Below the pieces are notes generated by a model. That model ran no database searches. It was not told where the DNA came from and worked only from the letters and a program-made list of their open reading frames with translations. A stretch of DNA of 64,000 nucleotides, from positions 33,717 through 97,716 of the forward strand of contig MNCI01011117.1 of assembly GCA_015680685.1 (NCBI GenBank), read 5' to 3'. The translations under genes and the position numbers were made by a program. Shown here piece by piece: positions 34,315 to 44,401 of this stretch; position 1 is the stretch's first letter; each line of letters starts with the position of its first letter. Source of the stretch: Gnetum montanum. Lineage: Eukaryota > Streptophyta > Gnetopsida > Gnetales > Gnetaceae.

Positions 34315-35835
34315 AAATGCATGGATCCAACCCTTCCATTTATTAATTCTCACTATCATTAAAAGTTTAGTTATGGGGGATATCCCCCATTCTAACAAAA
34401 GAAATTAATAAATGTTTTTCCTTTTCTTTAATTTTACAATATTTTGTTTTCTAATTTTTCATCTTTTAATTTTTTGTTTTATCTTTTTATTGGTTGGTTC
34501 ATCTTTTTATTTATTTTTTTATCTTTTTATCTTTTTATGCATAATCTCATTTATGAATAGAACACTCATGTGACTTGTTGGTTGAGGTGTTGTTCTATGC
34601 TATCAAGTATCGGTGGCTAATTATTTGGATAGTGAGCCCACCACATCCACCCAACCATCCTATTAATAAGAGGTTCTACTCTGGGTACAATGATATTCTT
34701 GACATCATGAAAACTTAAAGTAATTTTGTGCTCATTATGCCCAAAGTGAAAAATGATGGACTAAGAGGGAATGGCCAGCATGTGACATCAAGGGAACTTG
34801 TTGATTCTCTTTGGTGACATCTCTTGAAGTTATCATGCAGCCTGGTTGTACTAAGATCCTTATAGATCTAATGAAAATGGGAGTAAGAGTAATAAAGGCA
34901 CTCAATAAAATAAACCCCATGCTATTCTAGGGGTTCCCACTAGAAAGACATGCACCGATTCCTGAAGGTCAGTGGCTTCTTTGGATTACGCATAAAAAAT
35001 AAAAAAAAAGGAGTGTGTGCCAAAGTGCCTAGATAAAAAGAAATGAAAAGATCAAGACAAATCTGCCATAGAAAAATTCCAAATCACTCCTCCCTTGAAC
35101 GAAACACCAAGTGATCATACGCCTTGCTATCATGATACTCTTATGGTTGTTCATCATTGGATAAAGCAATGCGATGTCACTGATCGAAGGATGGACTTGG
35201 TCTTGATTTTGGAGTGACAAGCTAACAACACATTAATCATGTCCTACACTCAAGATTCATTGTGTCCTAGGTCAGTTACCTCATGTCCCAATCTCTGCAA
35301 TCCCTTCTACGATTCATCCCATCTCACTATTCATGTATTTGTGACCCGTGCCTTGTGTAGCATTGAATTCATACCTCATCAAGGTGGTATCTACATGTGT
35401 GTGTTTTGTGGAACTAGTATGGATTACATTTACCCCTTCTAGTGCCTACGAACATTTTAAGGTGTGGTTACGCAAGAGTATTATAGGTTGGAACCTACTT
35501 TGGGGAGGACCCACTTGCATGACTTTTGTAATTTGTACTTGTTGCAAACCATCACATCATTTTATATCCTCCGAGTACTTCATTTCCAAATCTTTTCTTT
35601 CCTTTGTCATAATTTTATCAAAAATTCCTCAAAACCATTACATGTCCTTTTATGTGTCACCTAAACAAACCAGGTCTGACATTAAACTTTTAGGGAAACT
35701 TCCTTGAAAAAATTTCTAACTCTAAAATTACACCAAGAAAAGAATTCAACATTTATTAAAGGCAATGAGTAAGGTATGAAATAATTGAACTTATTTTAAT
35801 AACCTTACTAATAATTGATCTTTGTGTGGTCATAG
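34315..35835 (+). other. Noncoding interior of element E
   Basis: It begins with a T-rich low-complexity tract in which ATCTTTTTAT recurs (34487-34538). The remainder has only short chance frames. No protease or pol motif was found on either strand, where the family would normally carry pol. Confidence 0.6.
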
Positions 35836-35937
35836 ATGGCCCCTAAAAGAGGACAAAAAGGAGGACCTTCTCAAGGTGCAACTGAACGCCCAGGGGGAGG
35901 CAGAGGCCAAGGACCTCATGCAAAACATGCAAAGTAG
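35836..35937 (+). CDS. Tiny basic ORF near the 3' end of element E
   Basis: The ATG at 35836 opens 33 codons rich in Gly, Arg, Lys and Gln (MAPKRGQKGGPSQGATERPG...). It ends at TAG, and the same frame stays open for about 56 more codons after the stop. A splice-acceptor-like TTTGTGTGGTCATAG lies just before the ATG. The position is the one occupied by the extra ORF in C, and the start of an extra ORF is one reading. The evidence is weak; it may be chance. Confidence 0.3.
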   Translation: MAPKRGQKGGPSQGATERPGGGRGQGPHAKHAK

Positions 35938-36413
35938 GAGGCACAATCATTCATCATTCATCAAGGAACTTTTATCACTACACAATCTAGCCAAGCAAAG
36001 GTGGAGAGGTCAAGGCTTGAGCCTATGAAGAGGAACAACAACTATCTATGGCATGGCATGTTAAGGCCAATTAAGTGTTCCCATAGCTGTCATGTCCATG
36101 GGAAGTGTTGACTCCATCAAACATTGGAACATCAAAATGGATGGCTCATAATCCTCGAATAGAAAAGGAGAAACATCAGGTGTTTCTTCAATGGTATCAA
36201 TCTCAGAAGCCTGACGTGCAAGACAAAGGAAAGGCACCCATGGAGGAACCATTGCCACCTGGAACCACATGAGTTCCAATAAAGTTTTGTAATTCTATCT
36301 GTGTCCCAATTTTATTTTGTTCAATCCCACACTACGACATGAATAATTCCTAGTTAGTCAATAATCCCATACCTATCCACTGTGCAATCAATTGGACTCA
36401 TTCTCATTTTTTT

Positions 36414-36450
36414 TAACTCGAGGACGAGTTGTTATTCAGTCATGGGGGTA
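36414..36450 (+). other. 3' polypurine tract and inverted-repeat block (element E)
   Basis: AACTCGAGGACGAGTT (36416-36431) is followed by GTTATTCAGTCATGGGGGTA and then the LTR start TGATGA. The first block is an imperfect palindrome. The G-rich end primes plus-strand DNA. Confidence 0.85.
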
Positions 36451-37228
36451 TGATGAATCATGGTTTTTCAAGTGTTGATATCAAACCCTTGTTAACCAGG
36501 TGCTAATATGGAACCCCTATTATTGAACCTCTGTTATCGAACCCCTGATATCTGATGAGTTCTAATATCGAACCCCTAATATTGGACCCTCGATATCGGG
36601 TACGCGATATCGCGGCCTGACAAGCGATATCATGGTTCCCATATGAGCCTATAAATACACAATGGGGTGCATAGGGAAAATATTAGAAGTTAGTATTAGA
36701 GTAGGATCCTTTTGTCAATTTTTCCTCTCAAACCTTTCCCCAATGCATGCCCGCAGTGTGATGATTGTAATTTTATGGAACCTTTATTCAAGTGTGACAT
36801 ACTTGGACACACACATGACCAGCAATAAAGATCAAGATTACTTCATCATTGCAACATTCACTTAGTTTTAATTAGTTACTGTTATTGTTATTTATTTCTT
36901 TCTTAATTAATATTTCTCTACCTTCATTTCCTATCCCTGTTATTAAATGTGAAATGAGTATGACTNTCTCCCATTCCCTCTTAGGTTAATCAAAGTTATT
37001 TTCCATTGCCTCTAGGAGTAGCACTAGCTTAGGACCACATGATACACCTTGCTCTGGACTAAACCAAACGTGAAAAAGCAATTACTAGTCTAGGTGGAAA
37101 GACAATGAACTGCGATCAACATGTAATTATCTAGATACCACAACTAGCCCATCTACAAAGTTCAACCAAATCCTGTGTGAATGCTCATATTCGTATCATT
37201 GAGTGTAGGGGTACCTCGCCACTCATCA
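36451..37228 (+). repeat. 3' LTR of element E, with an internal join
   Basis: It starts TGATGAATCA and ends CACTCATCA. It aligns with the 5' LTR except for about 165 bases missing at a single N (36966). That N looks like an assembly join, not a deletion. GATATC repeats lie at 36592-36630. Confidence 0.9.
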
Positions 37229-38287
37229 ACAATGGTTAAATTTGACCATGAATTCATATTTAAGTTTTCATGCCTGGAATTTGTATTTAAATTTTGAATT
37301 TTTCCATCCATTTTTAGAAAGGACATTCAATGTCTATGGGCACTTAGTCTGGCACATACCTAGAGTGCTCACAACATCCATGAACACCATGGGTCGATAC
37401 CACTGTAATTTTTAGCAAAAATTGTTGAAATGAGGGTTTATGTTGGGTGCTCCACAATGGTGTAAGCACACATTGATGGTGCAAGTGGACGAGGTCTACA
37501 AAGTAGCAAAGGTAGGACATGAAAACTTGCATAGGGGCAAGGCACTACAACATGCTCAAGCAAAGATATGGTAGTGCATGCAAGGGTAACAAGGGTTTCA
37601 TCTTTCACTAGAAGTGCCTACAAACTTAGAGTGGTGGGCAAAGCATGGTAGTAGTACTAAGAGAAATAAAGGAAGAGAAAGTTATCTCAATACATGTTAG
37701 TACTATAGCACATGATCAGGAGTCACAATGAAGCTTGCAAGTTAAAAGAATTCTCAAATCTCGAAACCAACATAAGTAACAAGACAAGTAGGAAACAAGT
37801 GGCAATGAGTAGAATAGACTTGAAAAGGTTTGTTACTAGTGCATTTCTAGTAGCACAACTCATGGTGAAGTAATAGTGAGACATAACTTGATCATACCAA
37901 TGAATTTCATAATCATATTATTCTCATGGAAGTTTTTTTTTTCTGAAATATATCTCCCTTCTAAGTATGAGGTCTAAATATTATTAAATTATACCTCAAA
38001 ATTTTGGGTTTTCTATGATTATTAGACTTTTGAAATGAATAATTGATGTTCAAATCCAACTTAAATATTTCAATTGACACTTGTAATGGATCTACAAATG
38101 TCTAAGAATGAATCAAAAATAATTTGGAATCAAATGTAAAGAACATTGAGTTAAGAATCAATGAGAATTAGTTGTGAATCAATGAGAATGACTAAAAATA
38201 AAGTTGTGATGGTTGGGAATAATGTGAATATTGCAAATGGACTGAGAATAGGATGAGGATAATAAGAATTGCAAATAGAATGCTTAT
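37229..38287. other. No gene seen
   Basis: AT-rich flank between elements E and C. It contains ACAAT (E right flank) at its start and CTTAT (C left flank) at its end. Confidence 0.5.
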
Positions 38288-39136
38288 TGATGAGCGGCTA
38301 GGTACCCCTATGCCCAACCATACGAATCATGAGCATTCACACGTGACTCGGTTGAATTCTGTAGACTGTAAGCACTTTGCATACACCAATACCCTAACCA
38401 GCAAAACCTTGTGTTAGAATGGTCATTGTCTTCCCAACCTCACTTGTGATGTTCTGATTGCGATGGTTAAGTGAGATTGAGGTAAATGATTTTTATGGCT
38501 TTTTTACTTATCTTCTAGAGTCTAATTCTTGGAATGAAATGATCCTAATCTATCGCTTAACTCTTCCTAGCATAAGTATCTGATCCCATCTTCCGTGCAC
38601 ATCCTAAGCATCCCCTAACCATTACTGGATTACCAGACGTTAAGCGCCACTGGGTTGCCAAGTGTTGGGTTTATGTTCGAGATGGTCGTACTTATGGTTT
38701 TTACAAGCTATAAAAGAGTGATAACAATTAAAGTAATAATAATGAAAAATTAAGGAATTATTACAGCATAAAAATATTAAACTAATTACTACAAGGAATG
38801 CTTGAAAAGCTCGTATTTATTGTCATTCACACTAATGGGCTCAAGTACATTAGTGCTCGAATAAAGAGCCAGACACCTTTCTCATACCTGCTGCGGGCAC
38901 TTGGAAAATATTCTAACTCTCGTGGAGACAAACTACAAGAGCTTCACTACAACTACCAAAAAGGTACCTAAGTGTGGCGGAAGCACACTTATTTATAGGC
39001 TAGAATAGGCTTTGCGTAAACGGGGCCACATAGACACATGGACAGATGCGTCGACGGGGCCACATCGATGTTGCCATGTATATGGGGCCTTGTATACATG
39101 GCCTAGTCAATGCATCGATTAGTTAGTGCTTCATCA
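38288..39136 (-). repeat. 3' LTR of element C
   Basis: Plus-strand text starts TGATGAGCGGC and ends GCTTCATCA; the length is 849 bases. U3 (about 39020-39110) holds GGGGCCACAT, GCGTCGACGGGG and ACATCGATGT repeats. A TATA box (ATAAATAAG, minus strand) lies near 38988-38996. Confidence 0.92.
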
Positions 39137-39175
39137 TACCCCCACAACTGAGTAAAAATTCATCCTCAAGTTTCA
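39137..39175 (-). other. 3' polypurine tract of element C
   Basis: The minus strand reads AACTTGAGGATGAATTTTTA, then CTCAGTTGTGGGGGTA, next to the LTR start. The same tract is repeated internally at 42472-42500. Confidence 0.85.
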
Positions 39176-39278
39176 TTACAATTTGGAAGGTATGAACTTC
39201 TTATTACAACACACATGACACAACACCAATTTTACTGACGCACCAAGTGCCTGTGTACAGAGAAGGAAAAATTACAAA

Positions 39279-39686
39279 ATGGTGGTGTTCAAAGATAAAA
39301 TTGAACACCCTGATAATCCTGGATTCTCTGATGTGTTGAAAGATGCAAAAATTGCTAGAGAAGATCACACCATCCCTAGTGGCGGTGGTTCTGATAGACC
39401 TTTACCAGCCTCTAGCACATGTGGCAGCAGTGGCATGGACAATGGTTGCCCCACAACAACTACAACTTTTGGAGGTAATCGGAAAGCCTCCAAGAGAGCC
39501 CTTATTTTCTCTTCCTTGCTTCTGGGATTGTTCATTGTCCAAGTAGCTTCGCTAATGTGTGCCAGGACTGGAACCTCCCAAGGGCATGGAAGTGCAAGGA
39601 AGAGTTCTTTCAGATTGACAAACCAGGCCTCAAACTATTTTCATTCGATGTCAAATGCTCAGATTGATGTCTACAGCTATTGGTAG
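39279..39686 (+). CDS. Antisense ORF in element C with a hydrophobic segment
   Basis: The ATG at 39279 opens 135 uninterrupted codons, opposite to the element's coding strand, close to the 3' LTR. Residues about 90-112 (ALIFSSLLLGLFIVQVASL) could form one membrane helix, preceded by a basic stretch (NRKASKRA). No family is recognised. Some plant gypsy elements, for example maize Grande, carry an antisense ORF at this position, which is why it is kept. Part of the minus frame here is also fairly open, so chance is a real alternative. Confidence 0.3.
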   Translation: MVVFKDKIEHPDNPGFSDVLKDAKIAREDHTIPSGGGSDRPLPASSTCGSSGMDNGCPTTTTTFGGNRKASKRALIFSSLLLGLFIVQVASLMCARTGTSQGHGSARKSSFRLTNQASNYFHSMSNAQIDVYSYW

Positions 39687-42240
39687 TCATTCATTTCTTG
39701 GGCCAAGTTCTCAGCAACTGCACGTTGCCCTTCAAAATGCGTGTGGAGAACCTCGAGTTTCGCATTTTCTATTTCCAATTTTTTTGTGACTTTATGCACT
39801 TGGAACTCGCCCTCATATAAAGAATATGAGGTGGCCACTTGCTTTTCTAGGTCAGATCGCAGTCTTCCAACTATTAGCATAGCTGGGTTTACATAGTGAA
39901 GGTTGGCCAACTCCATGTACTCTATCATTTCTTCAAGCTGTAGTTCCTTGAGGCCAATCTTAGCCTGGTTTTAGGCATTCAATCCATCAAATATGGGTTG
40001 CCACACCTTGCCTCCTTCTAAGAGCTACTGGAGCACTTGGTTTAGTTTGGCCTTGGCGACTTGAATATACTTTTCATTCACTTCCTTCTACAATCTCACT
40101 TGGTCCCTGTAATGATTTTTAACTTTTTCAAACTTAAGGGCTTCACTTTTCCAAGCGGTGATTTCGATGGCTGATTTCTATCGGAAGGCTCGAACCTCCT
40201 TCATAGACAAATTTTGATTTTTAATGATCAACCTCCTCACATCAGCATTTACCTTGGCTAGCTCTTCCTACTGCTGGTGGATAAAGCTTTTCATGTGCTG
40301 ATTTTCATCACCAACATTGTGCAGGCGATGAACTTCCATGGTCAACCCAACATTCTCCTAGTGAACCTCTATCAAGTTCTTGTTTAGATGATATGCATGA
40401 ACGTCTGCTAAGGACTTATCAAAGATCATCGACTCTCGCTCATCCTCAACTATCTAGAGTTTGACTTGAAGCTGTTGAAAAGCTTCATCTCTGGTGAGTT
40501 CATGGTTAAGGAGAGTTGGATCGGCAAGTTGGGTCCTTAATTGGGCAACTTCTATTGCCAAGCGTTGACAATTGGCTAAGCAACTTCGAGTTGCCCTTCC
40601 AAGATGAGGCTCTTACCCCTTACCAAGAGCAGCTCCGACTGGGTTGTAGTGATGTTATCCGGAAGATCAAAGACATCCAAAAGTGGTTGCCCAATTCCCA
40701 CTAGTCAGTCCAACAATTCTTCATGTTGGACTACATCGATCTTGCTACGTGAAGTCCTTGCAGATGCCTATACATCTTTGAGTCCTTGTACATCTAGTAC
40801 AGGTGCCACCAATGCATTAAGGACCATATCAATCATGTTAGCAACCACTTCAGCCGCAATCTTCTATCTCTAGTGTTGCATCACCAAGACTGTTGCCCCC
40901 TCTCCATCCTCCAAGCGTACCAAGAAAGTAGTAGCATTTCTTGCAATTTCAGGAAATAACTGTTTGGTGGATACCATTACTTCTTGAACACTAGGATTAG
41001 TTCTTGCAGGTGCTTATGTTCAAGAAACAAAGAACATTGACCCTGCTCTTTCTATCAAACTTACTAATCGAGCCACTTGCTCCAGATGGCTCATTGTAGG
41101 GTGATAGACCAAAGTGTCTTCTCCTCCACCGGTCCCTTTAGATTGTTCTTGTTGGCTCAAGAGCGATTGTTGGATTTCACATATATGTTTTGCAATTTTT
41201 TACAAACCTGACCTCGTTGTTTGCATAGGTGGTGGAGGTGGTTGCTGCTCTTCCTTAGTTTCTGGGGTGACTGGAGTCTTGTCTTTCATCATTTCCTACC
41301 ATGAGGTAATTGGGGCATGTCGAAGTGTATCGTTGGCATATCATGCTATCCCTACCCATTTGCATAATTTCCTGATTAAGCATGGAAAGGGTAGAGCCCA
41401 CCTTCCACGTTCTCTTTCAATGAATCTTTTCTCAATCTCCAAAAACAACAATTGTGGAAGGCTCATTGGGAATTTTCTTCTTAGAGCGACACATGCATGA
41501 GTAGGGAAGGCAGTGATCTTGTTGGGTCTCACCATTGGGTTTAGGTGGTAAGATGCAATTTTTGAATATACCCTTTCCATGGTGGTCAAAGTGCCGAACT
41601 CTTTGTGATCCACCCCATAGCACCACCTGATCCACTCCCCTTTTACCTCGGGATCTACTTGCTTAGGGATCTCCACCACATTAACTCCGATCTCAAGAAA
41701 TCCCAAAGCTTGTGTGATCACTTCTGCAGAGTAATAGACACAGATGTCCTTGATTCTTACTCTAGACTCTGGCTACCGATTTGTCCAAAAGAGATAAGTC
41801 TCTCCTAAATACCATTCACTACTGGATATGATGATTGGCCACATAGGAGAGTTTTGCAATTGGAGCTTCACATCTTCTGGTGCATTCTCAAGAAATGGTC
41901 CAAAGTTCAACTCTTGCAAGACCATTCGTTGCACCTCTCTTGGTTTGATAGCATCAAGACATGCCTAGGTCCAGGTGACCTCAAGCTGTGACGCTATTAC
42001 TAGAGTCTTATCCCCTTGTGATTGTTCACTGGGGATCTCCTCTTCAGGAATTTGATGAACGAATTCCACATCAGGTCCTTCATGGAGGGGGCTAGTTGCA
42101 TGGGAGCCCTTCATGTGCTCTGGGTGCTACACACCTCATCCTCTTCCCATTCTTGGTCACTTTTCCCTTGGTTGTGATGGTCCTTCTCCCCTTGGATGCC
42201 TCAGTTATGGTTCCATCTGCAATCAAACATAACCATTAAT
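39660..42240 (-). pseudogene. Extra ORF of element C: plant transposon-protein-like domain plus helical tail
   Basis: On the minus strand, downstream of integrase, lies a decayed ORF of about 800 codons. A basic start (KGRRTITTKGKVTKNGKR) is followed by MWPIIISSSEWYLGETYLFW and VRIKDICVYYSAEVITQALG. After KGEWIRWCYGVDHKEFGTL comes YSKIASYHLNPMVRPNKITA, then LRRKFPMSLPQLLFLEIEKR and LPFPCLIRKLCKWVGIA (41341-41721). This order resembles the putative plant transposon protein domain (Pfam PF20167) carried by some plant gypsy elements. The rest (to about 39680) is Glu/Lys/Leu/Gln-rich and helical, probably coiled coil. Many stops interrupt it. B lacks the region. The function is not known. Confidence 0.55.
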
Positions 42241-42471
42241 TAAATTGTGCACAAGTTGCCTGAAATGGCCCTCATACACTTTCTCATTTTGACTGGGTTA
42301 TGGTATTGGCACATGCATCCCATTAAATTTCCCGAAGTATTAGTTGATGGATTAGAACCAAAAAACAATAAGGCATGAATTGGAGTTTAAACTATTATTT
42401 TTTGTTCCTTCCCTTAAGAGGTGTTAAGTCTATAGTAATTGTAAGTTAATTAATTAATTAATTTTTTTAAG

Positions 42472-42500
42472 CCCCCCCCCCCCCCCCCCACAACTGAGAG
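42472..42500 (-). other. Internal polypurine-tract-like site (element C)
   Basis: Plus-strand text has 18 C followed by ACAACTGAGAG. On the minus strand this is CTCTCAGTTGT and then a run of G, the same core as the 3' polypurine tract. B has the equivalent at 20311-20325 with five G. The long homopolymer is probably slippage. Confidence 0.6.
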
Positions 42501-42675
42501 CATACCTCCGATTGCAAAAGGGGGAAGGATAGGTGGATTCAGACATGCGATAGACAATGTAAGTGCTTGGAAGAAGAGATGAGGTAGAAAAAATGAAAAA
42601 TCTTCCCCCAATTTGTTTGCAAAATGAGCAAAAATGTAATGCGCAATGAGGGTATATACAGAGTTTTGGTGCTAC

Positions 42676-42750
42676 ATCAACGGGGCCGCATATACGTAGG
42701 GGGTTGCGTATACAGGGTCACGTTGACGTAGGGGGTTGCACGTGTTGACC
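42676..42750 (-). repeat. Internal copy of the U3 palindrome array (element C)
   Basis: TCAACGGGGCCGCATATACG and GCGTATACAGGGTCACGTTG match the arrays in the U3 of the C LTRs (for example TCAACGGGGCCGCGTCGACG at 51404). A TATA-like TGTATATACCC follows on the minus strand at about 42650-42660. It lies between pol and the extra ORF. Confidence 0.6.
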
Positions 42751-44370
42751 AGCCAAATAAAAGCCTAAAAAAATTGATTTAATACGTGAAATTGGGGTAG
42801 TTGAAGAGCTTGAGAGACTGGGAACTCTGCTGAGAGAAAGAGGAAGATAAGTGAGGCAAAAAAAGAAGTCAAAAGTAGGAGAATGTTGTGAGAAAGAACG
42901 CTGTGGAGAAGGAATCGAGCAATGGGTAGCATGAAAACAATCAACCAACAAAATCAAGAGGATGGGAGACTAACAAATGGAACTAGGGATATGCAAGTAG
43001 GTCCTCCCCATAGTAGGCAATAGCCAAAGTAGCCCTTACATATTGTCAACACCGGAGTTCATGGGCCTCGGAGTCAAGGAATGGTGATCGCAAGTTAATA
43101 CTCTCATCCATGAGGACCAGCTGAAGCATTAGGGTTTCACGAAAATCATGAAAAACTATTAAAACATAAGATGAGCAGTGAGGTGAGTCATGGAGAGAAA
43201 TGGGTGAAGACGGAGGAGTGAGAATTAGAATTCCGATTATTGGTCACATGAAACCCCATGTGAAGTTGTGGTTAAGTGACCCAGTAGGAACTTTCCCGAG
43301 GTTAGACCCAAAACCAACCAGATACAGTGACATTGCAGCAACATGCAAAGACCCATCCACCCTCAAGAGTACAAGAATGCACCCGTAGAGAACCACCACT
43401 CCAATATGTGTGAGAGGAAGGAAGTGAATGGGACTAAGTTAGAGGGGACAAAGTAAGTCCCATAATGAGTGCTTGTGGCCCATGAGAGGTGGTCTAAGGG
43501 GTGTGCTTTGAATTCCCACATAGTTATGATTTTATTTGTTATTTTTATTTTGTGGGAACCACACCATGCAAAGACCCATGCTTGGTTGCATGCATTTGAC
43601 CAAGAGATGTGCTTTAAATCCTCATGTGTTTTTTATTTTTTTGTGTTTTTGCAATGAGGACCACACCATGCAAGGTCAAATTGCCAAGGAGCTTCCTTGT
43701 AGAAAAGAACTTGGAGTGGTAAGAAATCCATGAGGACACTCCCGCAACCTAGGGGACAGAAAGGTACGATAAATGGTGCATTCCCCTTGAAGTCACACCC
43801 AATTCAAACCATTGGGTCATCCCTGAGTCTGGGAACTACACAAGTCACACATTAATTAAAATGTTTTTAAGTGAAGGGGGTTTGCATGTTTCCAAAGGGA
43901 GGAAAACCATGGAGTGGATGAATGGGTGGATGATGTGGACTCACTACTGATTTTATGAGATGAAAGTAGATGTAAATTCCAAGAACAACAATGCGAGGGT
44001 ATGAGCGAGATAAAATAGGTGGATCATTTCACACGACCCATCACAACGAAGACCAACCGCATCACACATCTAATGACAATAAGATGATTTATTAGCAACT
44101 GACTGGAAATTAAACACACACACACACACACACATAAATAAGCAACAAAGAAATAGAAAAGTAATTAAAGAAAGAAAAATTGAGTAAGAATTGGCAAACG
44201 TATGAACGATGTTGAAAAAACAAAAAAGTGTAAAACAAAAAGTCCCAAAAATAGTGAGGAGCTTAGTAGAATGGATTAGCATGAAGGACGGTCTCCCCCA
44301 TGATTGGGCTATAAGGAGGATACACAAAAAATGGAATGAGGCTATCCCTATGATGATAAGGCGGTAACAT
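42751..44370 (-). other. Conserved noncoding region between pol and internal tract (element C)
   Basis: It aligns with B 20.4-21.7 kb and has no sense frame. It contains a tandem duplication of about 104 bases (GTGCTTTGAATTCCCAC near 43502; ATGTGCTTTAAATCCTCA near 43606, each followed by ACCACACCATGCAA) and an (AC)n run at about 44114-44134. Confidence 0.6.
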
Positions 44371-44401
44371 TGGTTTGATAAAGTTCATGGAAAGGTTTTA
44401 A

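Larger units (their letters stand above)
31572..37228 (+). mobile_element. Non-autonomous gag-only element E of the same LTR family
   Basis: LTRs of the Athila-like family flank 3.9 kb that holds a primer binding site, gag with a knuckle, noncoding sequence, a tiny basic ORF and a polypurine tract. No protease, RT, RNase H or integrase is visible. Flanks ACATT and ACAAT match at 4 of 5 bases. The layout is that of a terminal-repeat element with a gag domain, mobilised in trans. A 438-base N gap lies inside gag. Confidence 0.85.

Noticed and set aside
39343-39546. 67-codon plus frame within the antisense ORF of C
   Set aside because: It overlaps the longer frame starting at 39279 in another phase and has no independent support.
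42472-42489. Run of 18 C as a possible quadruplex regulator
   Set aside because: B has only five C at the same site, so the run is most simply slippage within the tract, or a sequencing error.
44114-44134. (AC)n run as Z-DNA control site
   Set aside because: A short microsatellite with nothing around it to support a function.
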